From CAZJRB01 sp964547995 (lineage in GTDB: Bacteria > Planctomycetota > Planctomycetia > Pirellulales > Thermoguttaceae): a stretch of 64,000 nt of DNA. The position numbers and the translations under genes are program-made. The notes beneath the pieces were generated by a model. That model did not search any database and was not told the origin of the DNA. It saw only the letters and a list, made by a program, of their open reading frames with translations. Positions 51,771 through 61,047 of the stretch are shown piece by piece. The DNA lies in contig CAZJRB010000016.1 in NCBI GenBank assembly GCA_964547995.1, forward strand, positions 23,594 through 87,593, given 5' to 3'. How positions within the stretch are numbered: position 1 is the stretch's first letter; each line of letters begins with the position of its first letter.

Positions 51771-54054
51771 TCGATTCGATGCGCCGGACGACGTCCGGGT
51801 GCTTCTCGGCGACGTTCTCGCTTTCACCGATGTCGGTGTCGAGGTCGTAGAGTTCGATCGGCTTGTCGGGGGCCGGGCGGACGGCCTTCCACCTGCCGAG
51901 CCGGACGGCTTCCTTCCTGCCGTATTTCCAGTAGAGATACTCGTGGTGCGTCTGGCCGTCCTTGTTGCCGAGCAAGGTGGGCAGAAAACTGACGCCGTCG
52001 GTGTTCGCGGGCGGCTCGACCCCGGCCAACTCGCACGCGGTCGGTAGGAAGTCGTAGAAGGCCAGCGGCTCGGCGCTTTCGGTGCCGGGGGCGATCTTGC
52101 CGGGCCACCACGCGATGGTCGGCACGCGAATGCCCCCTTCGTACAGGTCGCGCTTGTAGCCCCGCAAGGGGCCGTTGGCGTCGAAGTACTCGTGCTTGTG
52201 GCCGCCTTCGCTGTGCGGGCCGTTGTCCGACGTGAAGATGATCAGCGTCTTATCGGCGATCTCGAGTTCCCGGAGCAGGGCGACCATCCTTCCGACGTCG
52301 GCGTCCATGCGGGTGATCATGGCCGCCTGGCCCTTCTCGGTGCTCGGCCAGTCCTTGTCTTTGTAGATGCCGTAGTCGGGCACCTCCATGCCGTCTTTGA
52401 GCACGCGGCCGCCCTCGTTGTTGGCGTGCGGGATCGTCCAGTGAACGTGCAGCAGGAACGGCCCCTCGCGGTTGCGGCGGATGAACCCGAGGGCTTCTTT
52501 GGTCATCTCGTCGTGGGAGTAGGTCACGCGGTTTTCCGGTTTGGCGACGCGTCCCCGGGCGTTTTTGTCGTCCATCAGCACGTTGCCCTTAAGCGGCGCC
52601 TTCTCGACTTTATCACCCCGGCAGCGGTAGAGATGCGTCGGGTAGTAGTTGTGCGCCTCGCCCTGATCGAGATAGCCGTACCAGAAATCGAATCCGTGGC
52701 GGTTCGGTTCGCCGCCGGAGCCGGGCCTGCCCATGGCCCACTTGCCGACGCCGCCGGTGGCGTAGCCGGCCTTCTTCATCAATTCGGCCACCGTGACGTC
52801 CTCCGGCTTGAACGTGTAACCGGCGTTCGAGCTGATCGGCGTGTGGCCGGTGTGCCGCCCGGTCCAAAGCACCAGCCGCGACGGCCGGCAGACCGTACAG
52901 CCGGCGTAGTAGTCGGTCAGCTTCATTCCCTCGCCGGCCAGCTTGTCGAGGTTCGGCGTCTCGATCACTTTCTGTCCGTAACAGCCGAGATCGCCGTAGC
53001 CGAGGTCGTCAGCCATGATGTAAATAATGTTGGGTTTCTCGGCGGCGGCGCGCTGCTTGGCGGCGGGTTTCTGCTTGGCAGCGGCCCGGGCCTTCTCGAG
53101 AACCTCTTCCATCGAGACCGTCTTTCCGCCGCAGCGCTTGCTCTCGTCGGCGGCCTCCATGAAGGTGTAGATTTCGATCGTTTCCGCCTCGGCCACCGGC
53201 GGCTTACCCGTCTTGAAGAACTTGCAGATCTCGACGACCAGCGGCTTGTAGCCCTCATACTTGCCGGCGTTGCCTTTGCCCCCCGTGCCGACGACCTCCG
53301 CGCCGTAGCCCTTCTGGCCGATGAACGTTCCCTTGCGGCCGTCTTTCCAAACACCCTCGACCTTGTTGTCGGCCGTACGGGTGACCTTCTCGCATCCCGG
53401 GCCCATCACGGTAAACAGGATTTCGACGCCGTGGATGCCGTACCAGAACAGATCGGGATGGTGCGGCTCTTTGCTCATCGGGCTGTGGGCGATGCAGCTT
53501 TCGATCTTGCCGAACTCCGACTTGCCGGAACGGGCCGCCTGAAACCCGGAACTGAACCGCAGCGACGAACTGGAAAAGCACGGCACGCCCTTCTCCCGGG
53601 CAAGGCGGAAGATTTCGAGCACGTCGGCCAGCGAGCCGGCCATCGGCTTGTCGATATAGAGCGGCTTGCCGGCGGCGATCACCGGCCGGGCCTGCTCCAG
53701 GTGCGGCCGCCCGTCGACGCTCTCGATCAGCACCACGTCAACATTCTTGACCATTTCCTCGATCGAATCGTAGATCGTACAGCCTTGTTCGCGGAGGAAT
53801 TGGGTATACTTCTCCCGGCGGTCCCAGCTCGACGGGTTGTCGCGCATCCCGCCGGTGAAGCCGGCCACGACTTTCACGTCGGCCAGCGGCCCGGTCGCCT
53901 TCGGGTCGTTGATCAGTTTGGTAAACGCCGGCACATGCGAGGTGGTCGTCCCGATAATTCCAGCCCGAAGCGGCTCCTCGGCCGCACAGGGAACGACCAA
54001 AGCCGCGAGGACAATCGCGGCAATTAGCCTCAGGCAAATCGAACAGTTGTGCAT
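51727..54054 (-). CDS. Gfo/Idh/MocA oxidoreductase - sulfatase fusion, secreted
   Basis: 775 residues from ATG 54054 (AAAGGAGAC upstream); the frame is open without interruption. Signal peptide about 1-25. Residues 29-320 are a Gfo/Idh/MocA-type fold: AGIIGTTTSHVPAF, YIDKPMAG (133-140, the EKP-like motif), and HPDLFWYGIHGVE. A Lys/Ala linker (about 321-340) leads into a full type I sulfatase: PNIIYIMADDLGYGDLG with Asp349 and Asp350, CRPSR at 389-393 with the Cys for formylglycine, and LIIFTSDNGPHSEGG. Both halves are secreted types in planctomycetes, normally separate genes. A sulfated-sugar role is inference. Confidence 0.88.
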   Translation of the reverse strand: MHNCSICLRLIAAIVLAALVVPCAAEEPLRAGIIGTTTSHVPAFTKLINDPKATGPLADVKVVAGFTGGMRDNPSSWDRREKYTQFLREQGCTIYDSIEEMVKNVDVVLIESVDGRPHLEQARPVIAAGKPLYIDKPMAGSLADVLEIFRLAREKGVPCFSSSSLRFSSGFQAARSGKSEFGKIESCIAHSPMSKEPHHPDLFWYGIHGVEILFTVMGPGCEKVTRTADNKVEGVWKDGRKGTFIGQKGYGAEVVGTGGKGNAGKYEGYKPLVVEICKFFKTGKPPVAEAETIEIYTFMEAADESKRCGGKTVSMEEVLEKARAAAKQKPAAKQRAAAEKPNIIYIMADDLGYGDLGCYGQKVIETPNLDKLAGEGMKLTDYYAGCTVCRPSRLVLWTGRHTGHTPISSNAGYTFKPEDVTVAELMKKAGYATGGVGKWAMGRPGSGGEPNRHGFDFWYGYLDQGEAHNYYPTHLYRCRGDKVEKAPLKGNVLMDDKNARGRVAKPENRVTYSHDEMTKEALGFIRRNREGPFLLHVHWTIPHANNEGGRVLKDGMEVPDYGIYKDKDWPSTEKGQAAMITRMDADVGRMVALLRELEIADKTLIIFTSDNGPHSEGGHKHEYFDANGPLRGYKRDLYEGGIRVPTIAWWPGKIAPGTESAEPLAFYDFLPTACELAGVEPPANTDGVSFLPTLLGNKDGQTHHEYLYWKYGRKEAVRLGRWKAVRPAPDKPIELYDLDTDIGESENVAEKHPDVVRRIESIMRQATRSTTARLP

Positions 54055-54094
54055 GGTAGTCTCCTTTCTGCTTATTCGTCGGGCAGCGAAGCCG

Positions 54095-54128
54095 TAGGGT
54101 GGACCGGCGCTTCGCTTGTCCCACCCTA
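54095..54128. repeat. Palindromic repeat, TAGGGTGG family
   Basis: TAGGGTGG (54095-54102) and CCACCCTA (54121-54128) around an 18-base loop that includes the CGAAGC/GCTTCG words. It lies immediately upstream of the sulfatase fusion, in its 5' leader. The rest of 54055-54322 shows nothing recognisable. Confidence 0.5.
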
Positions 54129-54322
54129 AGTTGCTCCCCAGGATGGCAGATTCTCCCTGTCCACCGTTGATCTTACGCCGGGGATTCATTTTCCGCAAGG
54201 TTGCGCTTTCCCTCGTCACGGCGCTCTGGTAATGTGCCCCGCGCCGGGGTACAATACTGGGCGTCGCCAACCTCGCCGGACTATGGGTTGGATACCGATC
54301 TACAAATCCTTCGAGAAAGACC

Positions 54323-54538
54323 ATGATCCGTATTAGAGGCAAATGCGAGAAAAAGTCGCTGCGGCTGGAAGAACCGGTGGAGTTGCCGGATGGCACCGAA
54401 GTCGTGATCGACATCCACCCGGTCTCCGGCGAAAGCGACGAGGGCTGGCGCGAGTTGGGTATGGATCGCCTCGAGTCGGAATGGACTAATCCGGACGACG
54501 CCATCTACGACAACTGGAGGGAATTGTATGGCGCATGA
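54323..54538 (+). CDS. Putative antitoxin of a MazF-type pair
   Basis: 71 residues, acidic (ESDEGWRELGMDRLESEW). The N-terminus MIRIRGKCEKKSLRLEEPVEL and VVIDIHPV resemble short beta-type DUF2281/VapB-like antitoxins, but no DNA-binding fold is clear. Its stop overlaps the toxin gene start by 11 bases, the usual type II layout. Confidence 0.6.
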   Translation: MIRIRGKCEKKSLRLEEPVELPDGTEVVIDIHPVSGESDEGWRELGMDRLESEWTNPDDAIYDNWRELYGA

Positions 54539-54860
54539 ACCGGGTGATGTTGTCTTAGTTCCATTTCCATACCGGGATCGCGATGCGACAAGCACCCGTC
54601 CTGCCATCGTGGTTTCGTCTCGCGAGTACAACGAAACTGGTGATCTGGTGATTGCCGGCATCACGTCACACACTCCGCGTTCGTCATGGGACTATGCGTT
54701 GCAGAATTGGAACGCCGCGGGATTGAGGCTTGTCTCCACGGTACGGATGTTGCTCGCAACCGTTGCAGCCTCGCGCGTCCAACTGACGATCGGCCGTCTG
54801 ACTGACGGCGACTGGGCCGAGGTTCAACGACGGGTTCGTGAGGTTTTTGCACACCCATAG
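54528..54860 (+). CDS. MazF/PemK-type endoribonuclease toxin
   Basis: 110 residues, normal for the family. PGDVVLVPFPYRD opens the fold, TRPAIVVSS contains the conserved Arg-Pro, and ITSHTP holds the expected Ser/Thr. Family members cleave mRNA at short motifs; the antitoxin gene overlaps upstream. Confidence 0.85.
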   Translation: MAHEPGDVVLVPFPYRDRDATSTRPAIVVSSREYNETGDLVIAGITSHTPRSSWDYALQNWNAAGLRLVSTVRMLLATVAASRVQLTIGRLTDGDWAEVQRRVREVFAHP

Positions 54861-54993
54861 CATCGCGGCAGAGGTAGGCAAATTCACAACAATTCAGCCG
54901 CAGGGTGGACGGCGTATTCTGTTTCGTGAGAAAGTGGTTGGCCCCGTGGCAGACATCGTGGGAATCCACCAATTCCTGCTGAGAACCAATACC

Positions 54994-57714
54994 ATGCGAT
55001 TATCGATTTCCTATCGTTCCTTCGGCTACATGGCCGCCGCTTTCCTGCTTGTGAGTTTGAACTTCTCGGAATGGGCAGGTGCCCAGGATTTCGTCTGGGT
55101 CGAGGGCGAAGCGGCCAAGAGCAGCAACTGCAAACAACACGGCTGGTACAACTCGGTCAAGAAGATCGAGCTGTCCGGCAAGGAGTGGATGTCGAACTAT
55201 GGCGACCGCGACGGCGAATGTGAGTACGATCTGAACATCCCGGCCGATGGGAACTACACGTTCTGGATCAGGGCGAACAACATTGCCAAGCCGCACATCT
55301 CGTACCAGATCGACACCGGGGCGTGGAAGGAAATCGATCTCAAGAAAAATATCTCCGACCAGGTCAATCTCGCCTCGGACAACAAGCCCGACATGCGGTT
55401 CGTCGCGTGGTGCAAAGTCGGCCAGGTGCGGCTCACACGCGGCAAGCACACCATCCGGTTCAAGCTGCACGGCGGCGTGCAACACCATGGGGCGATCGAT
55501 TGTTTCGTGTTCACGTTGCGGCCGTTCACGCCGAACGGGCAGCGGAAGCCGGGCGAGAAGCTCGGCTATCACGACCCCGGCACCTGGGCATTCGAGCCGG
55601 ACCCAGACACGTTCGCCGGCGACGCGCTGCTCGATCTGCGGGGCCTCAACGAGCGAGTGGCGGGTGAGTCGGGTTTTGTCACGCGAACAGCCGACGGCGG
55701 GTTTGCCCTGGGCAACAAGCTGCCGGTGCGGTTCTGGGCGGTCAACACCAACCAGCACACGAAACTCGGCATGGAGGACCTCGGGCGTCACGCCCGGTGG
55801 CTCGCAAAACGCGGCGTGAACATGGTGCGGTTCCATGGGCAGCTTTGCCCCAAGAACGACGGTTCGAAGGTCACGGACGTCGACCGCAAGCAGCTCGACA
55901 ACTGCTGGAAGCTGGTCGCCGCGATGAAGAAGGAGGGCATCTACACGACCGTCTCGCCCTACTGGTGCGTCTCGTGCGACGTGAAGCCGAGCTGGGGCGT
56001 ACACGGCTTTCCGAAAGGCAAGCCCATGGCCCTGCTCTTCTGGGACGAGACCTTGCAGCGGGGTTACAAAGCATGGGTCAAGGCCCTCTACACCGAAAAA
56101 AACCCGTACACCGGCGTGCCGCTTGCCCGGGAGCCGGCCGTCGCGATCATCCAGATCCAGAACGAAGATAGCATGTTGTTCTGGTCGATGCAGTCGGTCA
56201 AGGGGGAGCAGCGGCGGGCGATCGGCCGCCGGTTTGGCGAGTTTCTTAAAGCCAAGCACGGCTCGCTCGAAAAGGCCAAGGCCGCGTGGGGCGGCGCGGG
56301 CTATAAAGACGATGATTTCGACGCCGGCGTCGTCGGGCTCTATTCCATTTGGGAAATCACCCAGCGGCGCGGCAACGAGCAGCGGCTGGCCGACCAGATG
56401 GCCTTCTACGGCAAGACCATGTGGACGTTCAACCGCATGATGGCCGACTACTACCGGAGCCTCGGCTGCAAGCAACTGATCAACGCCGGCAACTGGAAGA
56501 CGGCCGACGACGTGAAGATGCTCGACGTCGAGCGGCTCTGCTACGCGGCCAACGACGTGATCGGGGCCAACAAGTATTACGGCGGCCCGCACGTCAATCC
56601 CAGCGAAGGCCACAAGGCCGGGTACCTGGTGAGCAAGGGCGACCACTTCGCATCGACTTCCGCACTGCTGAATCCCCGTGGGCTGCCGACCAATTTCAAA
56701 CAGGTCGCCGGGCTGCCGGCGATCATCTCGGAGAGCACCTGGGTGCCGCCGTTGCGTTATCAATCGGAGGGGCCGCTGTTGGTGGCCGCGTACAGTTCGC
56801 TCACGGGGCTCGACGTCTACTACTGGTTCTCGATGGACTCGATCGGTTTCGGCCGCCCGATGGGCAAATGGCAGCTCGGCACGCCGATCCTTGTGGGCGA
56901 GTTTCCGGCCGCAGCGTTGGCATTTCGCAAGGGTTACATCCGCCAGGGGAAACCGGTCGTCCACGAACGCCGGGCATACGACGATCTGTGGCAGCAGCGA
57001 ACGCCCATCATCGCCGAAGACAGCAGCTTCGACCCCAACCGCGCAAGCGAGAATCTCGCCCCGGGGTCGAACATCAAGACCGGCGTCGATCCGATGGCGT
57101 TTCTCGTCGGGCCCGTGCTGGCCACCTACGGCGGCGACCCGGCCCAAAGCTACGCGGCCGACCTGTCACCCTACATCGACAAGGAAAAGAAGATCGTCCG
57201 CAGCAGCACCGGCGAGATCACCTTGAACCACGACCTGGGTATCTGCACCGTCAAAGCCCCGAAGTTCCTGGGCGTGACCGGTTTCCTGCGCAAGGCCAAA
57301 GTAATCGATCTCAGCCCGATCCTCGTTCGGTCGGGAAACGAATACGCCACGCTGATGGTCGTGCCGCTCGATGATCGCCCGATCGGCAAGTCCCGCAACA
57401 TCTTGATCCAGGTCGGCACAATCGCCCGGCCTTACGGCTGGAAAACCCGCGACACAAGCTTCTCGAAAGGCAAACAACAGGTCCAGGGCAAGACGATCGT
57501 CGACCGCGGCTCCTCGCCGTGGAACATCGCCAATACCCGGATGATTCTCGATCTGACCACTTTGGAACCCTTGTACCCAACCGTCCTCGACGCCAACGGC
57601 CGCGCGGTGAAAAATTTGGGCACGACGTCGAACAGCGGGGTTCTGATGTTCAACCTGCCGGCCGATGCCATGTACGTCGTGTTGCGATGCCGGCCACAAA
57701 CCCGCGACCCGTAG
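54994..57714 (+). CDS. Secreted glycoside hydrolase-like protein (CBM + TIM barrel)
   Basis: 906 residues from ATG 54994 (MRLSISYRSF), chosen because a signal peptide (about 1-30) follows. Residues 35-190 look like a CBM6/35-type beta-sandwich (FVWVEGEAAKSSN). A clan GH-A TIM barrel follows with AVNTNQHTKLG, NMVRFHG, the likely acid/base Glu in IIQIQNEDSMLFW and the nucleophile Glu in AIISESTWV. A C-terminal domain completes it. Best described as GH5/GH42-like; exact family uncertain. The final residues TRDP and the stop TAG are encoded inside the first unit of the repeat array at 57691. Confidence 0.78.
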   Translation: MRLSISYRSFGYMAAAFLLVSLNFSEWAGAQDFVWVEGEAAKSSNCKQHGWYNSVKKIELSGKEWMSNYGDRDGECEYDLNIPADGNYTFWIRANNIAKPHISYQIDTGAWKEIDLKKNISDQVNLASDNKPDMRFVAWCKVGQVRLTRGKHTIRFKLHGGVQHHGAIDCFVFTLRPFTPNGQRKPGEKLGYHDPGTWAFEPDPDTFAGDALLDLRGLNERVAGESGFVTRTADGGFALGNKLPVRFWAVNTNQHTKLGMEDLGRHARWLAKRGVNMVRFHGQLCPKNDGSKVTDVDRKQLDNCWKLVAAMKKEGIYTTVSPYWCVSCDVKPSWGVHGFPKGKPMALLFWDETLQRGYKAWVKALYTEKNPYTGVPLAREPAVAIIQIQNEDSMLFWSMQSVKGEQRRAIGRRFGEFLKAKHGSLEKAKAAWGGAGYKDDDFDAGVVGLYSIWEITQRRGNEQRLADQMAFYGKTMWTFNRMMADYYRSLGCKQLINAGNWKTADDVKMLDVERLCYAANDVIGANKYYGGPHVNPSEGHKAGYLVSKGDHFASTSALLNPRGLPTNFKQVAGLPAIISESTWVPPLRYQSEGPLLVAAYSSLTGLDVYYWFSMDSIGFGRPMGKWQLGTPILVGEFPAAALAFRKGYIRQGKPVVHERRAYDDLWQQRTPIIAEDSSFDPNRASENLAPGSNIKTGVDPMAFLVGPVLATYGGDPAQSYAADLSPYIDKEKKIVRSSTGEITLNHDLGICTVKAPKFLGVTGFLRKAKVIDLSPILVRSGNEYATLMVVPLDDRPIGKSRNILIQVGTIARPYGWKTRDTSFSKGKQQVQGKTIVDRGSSPWNIANTRMILDLTTLEPLYPTVLDANGRAVKNLGTTSNSGVLMFNLPADAMYVVLRCRPQTRDP

Positions 57715-57840
57715 TCGCGCCAACCATAAAGCCGCGACCCGTAGTCGCGCCGACCATAAAGCCGCGACCGGTGGTCGCGCCGACCATAAAGCCGCGACCG
57801 GTGGTCGCGCCGACCATAAAGCCGCGACCGGTGGTCGCGC
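57691..57840. repeat. Tandem array of five 30-bp palindromic units
   Basis: Five contiguous units of exactly 30 bases (57691, 57721, 57751, 57781, 57811). Unit form: a variable CGACCATAAA-like lead, then GCCGCGACCGG and TGGTCGCGC, with palindrome GCGACC/GGTCGC. The first two units have CCCGTAG in place of CCGGTGG, and the TAG in the first is the stop codon of the upstream glycosidase. Solo or paired copies occur at 47122, 47251, 58977 and 59095. Array ends close to the next gene leader. Confidence 0.9.
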
Positions 57841-58028
57841 CCTGCATGAAAGAGCGTATTCCGCAGGGGCAGAATGGGCTTTCGGCCGCGAAAATCCGCT
57901 CTCCCGTTGGCTCGCCCCCCGACAGTACGGTTTCTCGGCCGGGCTGCTTTCCCGCCTATCTCGCCCATGCTACACTGTCGGCGTCCCATAAACCCTTTGT
58001 TGATCCAATCGCAGGAGGAACTTACCCC

Positions 58029-58904
58029 ATGTCGCACAAACACTGGCTTTCCGCGTTGGCAGTCTGCCTTGTCCTGGTCACCGTTGCCTGGGCAAAACCG
58101 CCGATGAAGGCGCTGATCGTCGACGGCCAAAACGGCCACAATTGGAAAGCGACCACGCCTGTCCTGAAGAAAGTCCTCAAGGACACCAAGCTCTTTGAAG
58201 TCGATGTGGCCACGTCGCCCCCGAAGGGCAAGGATATGAGCGGCTTCAAGCCGAAATTCTCCGACTACGACGTCGTGGTCACGAACTACCAGGGCGACGA
58301 GTGGCCCGAGGAAACCAAAAAGGCCTTTGTTGAGTATGTCAAAAACGGCGGCGGACTGGTGGTCTATCACTTCGCGTGCGCCGCGTTCCCCAAGTGGAAA
58401 GAGTACAACGAGATAACCGGGCTCGGCGGCTGGGGAGGACGCAGCGAGAAAGACGGCCCCATGCTCCGCTGGCGCGACGGGAAAATCGTCCGCGATACGA
58501 GTCCGCACCGCGGCGGCGGACACGGACCGCAGCAACCCTTCAAGCTCGTGGTCCGGGAACCGAATCATCCGATTACCAAGGGACTGCCCAAGGAGTTCAT
58601 GCACGTGTCCGACGAACTCTACGGGTGGTTGCGCGGGCCGGCCAAGAACCTGACCGTCCTGGCAACCGCGTTCGCGCCCAAGAGCAAGGGCGGCTCCGAC
58701 GAGCACGAGCCGCTGCTGTTTACGGTTGCCTACGGCGACGGCCGCGTTTTCCAAAACGCGCTGGGCCACGCCGCCGAGCACCTCAAAAGCGTGGCCTTCA
58801 TCGTCACCTTCCAGCGGGGCGCCGAATGGGCGGCCACCGGAAAGGTTACCCAGAAGGTCCCCGACGACATGCCCACGGCGGATAAAGCGAGCGTCCGCGA
58901 GTAG
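58029..58904 (+). CDS. Secreted ThuA-domain protein
   Basis: 291 residues from ATG 58029, preceded by AGGAGGA; the frame opens much earlier, but across the repeats. Signal peptide about 1-22. The ThuA domain shows MKALIVDGQNGHNW, YDVVVTNYQGDEWP, NGGGLVVYHFACAAFP and YGDGRVFQNALGH. It differs from the first ThuA protein (12294-13016) in length and sequence, so they are not recent duplicates. Role unknown; surrounding genes point to sugar use. Confidence 0.88.
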   Translation: MSHKHWLSALAVCLVLVTVAWAKPPMKALIVDGQNGHNWKATTPVLKKVLKDTKLFEVDVATSPPKGKDMSGFKPKFSDYDVVVTNYQGDEWPEETKKAFVEYVKNGGGLVVYHFACAAFPKWKEYNEITGLGGWGGRSEKDGPMLRWRDGKIVRDTSPHRGGGHGPQQPFKLVVREPNHPITKGLPKEFMHVSDELYGWLRGPAKNLTVLATAFAPKSKGGSDEHEPLLFTVAYGDGRVFQNALGHAAEHLKSVAFIVTFQRGAEWAATGKVTQKVPDDMPTADKASVRE

Positions 58905-58923
58905 CAATGCAACAAAAGTAGCA

Positions 58924-58940
58924 GGCACACTCCGTGTGCC
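58924..58940. repeat. GGCACA/TGTGCC palindrome
   Basis: GGCACA, loop CTCCG, TGTGCC directly after the ThuA gene. Fifteen bases (58930-58944) recur in reverse at 2491-2505. Confidence 0.5.
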
Positions 58941-58976
58941 GTCCGCTGCGCCAAGTGCGAGTTGTCCATCATGTCA

Positions 58977-59119
58977 TAAAGCCGCGACCGGTGGTCGCGC
59001 CGGGCGTCTGGTAACGAAGCTGTTGCGAGGTTTGGCAGACTGCCCGGTTGGTTCGTCAACGCGCAGAACACCGCGGCGAGTGCTCCGGCGCGAGGCGCGA
59101 CCGCCGGTCGCGGCTTTAC
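58977..59119. repeat. Inverted pair of the 30-bp palindromic units
   Basis: A forward unit (AAAGCCGCGACCGG then TGGTCGCGC, from 58977 to about 59000) and a reversed one (GCGCGACC, GCC, GGTCGCGGCTTTA, 59095-59118). They frame about 95 bases in the ThuA-nitroreductase gap, so the pair resembles the paired arrangement seen elsewhere in the window. Confidence 0.65.
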
Positions 59120-59158
59120 AGGCATTTTACAAACATGAGGAACATCGGAGCATAGATA

Positions 59159-59671
59159 ATGGACACACTCGAAGCCATCCGCACCCGGCGCAGTATCCGC
59201 AAGTTTCAAGACAGGCCGGTGCCGGAAGAATTGATCCAAAAAGTCCTGGCGGCGGCGATGAGCGCCCCCAGCGCGCGAAACGCCCAGCCGTGGCAGTTCA
59301 TCGTCATCACCGACCGGGAACTGCTGACGGAGATCCCGCAGGTCAACCCCAACGCGCCCATGGCCGCCCATGCGGCGGCCGCGATACTCGTCTGCGGCGA
59401 TCTCAGCCTGGAGAAGTCGCAAGGTTTTTGGCCGGTCGACTGCGCGGCGGCCGTCGAGAACCTCTTGCTCGCGGCCCACGCCCTGGGTCTGGGCGCCGTC
59501 TGGACGGGCATCTACCCGAGGCAGCCGCGCATCGACGGTTTTCGCCGCCTGCTCGGCCTGCCGGAAAACATCATCCCGCACAGCCTGGTCCCGCTGGGCT
59601 ACCCCGCCGAGCAACCGCCCGGCGAGGACCGCTACAAGGCCGAACGCGTCCGCCGAGAACGTTGGGCGTAA
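59159..59671 (+). CDS. Nitroreductase-family flavoprotein
   Basis: 170 residues. Small FMN-binding oxidoreductase of the short nitroreductase type: RRSIRKFQDRPVPEELIQK at the start, APSARNAQPWQF (FMN contacts), CAAAVENLLLAAHALGLGAVW and GYPAEQP. Homodimer expected; substrate not predictable. No clear operon partner. Confidence 0.92.
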   Translation: MDTLEAIRTRRSIRKFQDRPVPEELIQKVLAAAMSAPSARNAQPWQFIVITDRELLTEIPQVNPNAPMAAHAAAAILVCGDLSLEKSQGFWPVDCAAAVENLLLAAHALGLGAVWTGIYPRQPRIDGFRRLLGLPENIIPHSLVPLGYPAEQPPGEDRYKAERVRRERWA

Positions 59672-59739
59672 TCAGCGCTGCGACGTAGGTTGTACAGGTC
59701 AAATGCTGTTGAGCGGGCGGGCTTGCCCGACGTGGATGC

Positions 59740-61047
59740 TTAACGCTCCCGGCGCCTGCGAAACCGGTCCAGCAGCGGCCGCTCGCGGGTTCCGTTTCGC
59801 GGCAGATCCTTCAACAAGTCGCCGATCGTATCCAACACGGCCCCGGCATCCGGATGGTCCAATATCTTCCCGATGCTCGAATCGCGCAGCACGTCCCCGA
59901 TGTTCGAATCGCGCAAGAGGTCGCGGATATTTGCGTCGCCCAGCAGGTCTTCGAGGTTGGATTGCCCCAGGGCCGCCGCGTCGACCTTCGGCTCGCCGAG
60001 CGTCCCGCGGATGGGGATCTTGATCGTTTTGCCCGCCAGCACGCCGAGAATATTGCGATCGGCGAACAGGCCGCTGGGGATCGGGATTTCAGCAACCAGG
60101 TCAAGCGTTTCGTCCAGGCCGACCGACCCGTGTGTGCGGACCCGCAGTTGCCCGATGCCGAACTCCAGATTGCGGTGCTCGATGCGGCCGTCGGCCATGG
60201 CGAAATGAACGACCGATTCGTCGGCCAGCCGGACGGACGCCGGCAACCCGAACACCCGGGCGATATGCCTCACGAGCGGCCCCGGCCCGGCGTCGATGTT
60301 GTGGATCACGAGCCGCCCCGAGCCCTCAGCCGTCTCCGGCTCACCCACCGGCAGACGCCAATCGTCCAGCTCGATCGAGAACCTGCCGGAAATATCGGTC
60401 GCCTCCGCCAGTATCGGGGCAATGTACTTGAGCATGTCGTCGCACATCTGCGTGGTGATCGGCGTCCGGTCGAATGCCTTTCCCTGCTCCACGACGATCT
60501 CCGGCCGGCCGCTTGTCGTCTTGTCGCTCGGCTCGAGCGCCAGCGCGATGTTGAAGTCCTCGACCTCCCACGGCTCCGGCGCGTGCCGACTGCGGAAGGT
60601 AAAGCTCGCGTCGACGATCTCGATGGCGACCGACACATCGGGCAGCTCGCCCTTTCCGCCTTCACGGGCGAAAACCCGCTTGAGATTCGTCCCCTCCTCG
60701 ACCACAACGACGTTGAGCTCGGCCCGTTCGATCCGGAACGTCCCGAGGTCCTTCCCGGTCAGCAGATAGAACAGCAACGGGCGGTTGCCCTCGAAAGCCG
60801 GGATCGTCACGACCGGCTCGCCGTCGAGCGACCTGATCTGGATATTGTAGAACCGCACGCGCGAGAACCACCCCAGCGACGCCCCGCCCGAGGTGACCGT
60901 CCCCTCGCCGACCGGCAGGACCGCCCGGAGCATCCAGTCCCGAAACGGCTGCACCGCCAGGATATATGGCAGGGCGATCAGCAGAACCAGCACCAGCAGC
61001 AGGCCCGCGATCACCCGCCGTATCGTTTTCGCAAAGGGAAGTGCCAC
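59740..61047 (-). CDS. AsmA-like membrane-anchored protein with C-terminal repeats
   Basis: 435 residues. N-terminal helix (about 12-32) followed by a periplasmic beta-rich region of AsmA/TamB type (RVRFYNIQIRSLDG, FRIERAELNVVV). The last part (about 370-415) has four near-identical 10-12-residue repeats of the form IRDLLRDSN (NLEDLLGDAN, IRDLLRDSN, IGDVLRDSS, IGKILDHPD). Proteins of this group help lipid or outer-membrane traffic; specific role unknown. Confidence 0.7.
   Translation of the reverse strand: MALPFAKTIRRVIAGLLLVLVLLIALPYILAVQPFRDWMLRAVLPVGEGTVTSGGASLGWFSRVRFYNIQIRSLDGEPVVTIPAFEGNRPLLFYLLTGKDLGTFRIERAELNVVVVEEGTNLKRVFAREGGKGELPDVSVAIEIVDASFTFRSRHAPEPWEVEDFNIALALEPSDKTTSGRPEIVVEQGKAFDRTPITTQMCDDMLKYIAPILAEATDISGRFSIELDDWRLPVGEPETAEGSGRLVIHNIDAGPGPLVRHIARVFGLPASVRLADESVVHFAMADGRIEHRNLEFGIGQLRVRTHGSVGLDETLDLVAEIPIPSGLFADRNILGVLAGKTIKIPIRGTLGEPKVDAAALGQSNLEDLLGDANIRDLLRDSNIGDVLRDSSIGKILDHPDAGAVLDTIGDLLKDLPRNGTRERPLLDRFRRRRER

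Noticed and set aside
57691..57840. Regular 30-bp array considered as a CRISPR
   Set aside because: Units are contiguous with no unique spacers, the repeat is the whole 30-base unit, and no cas genes are nearby.
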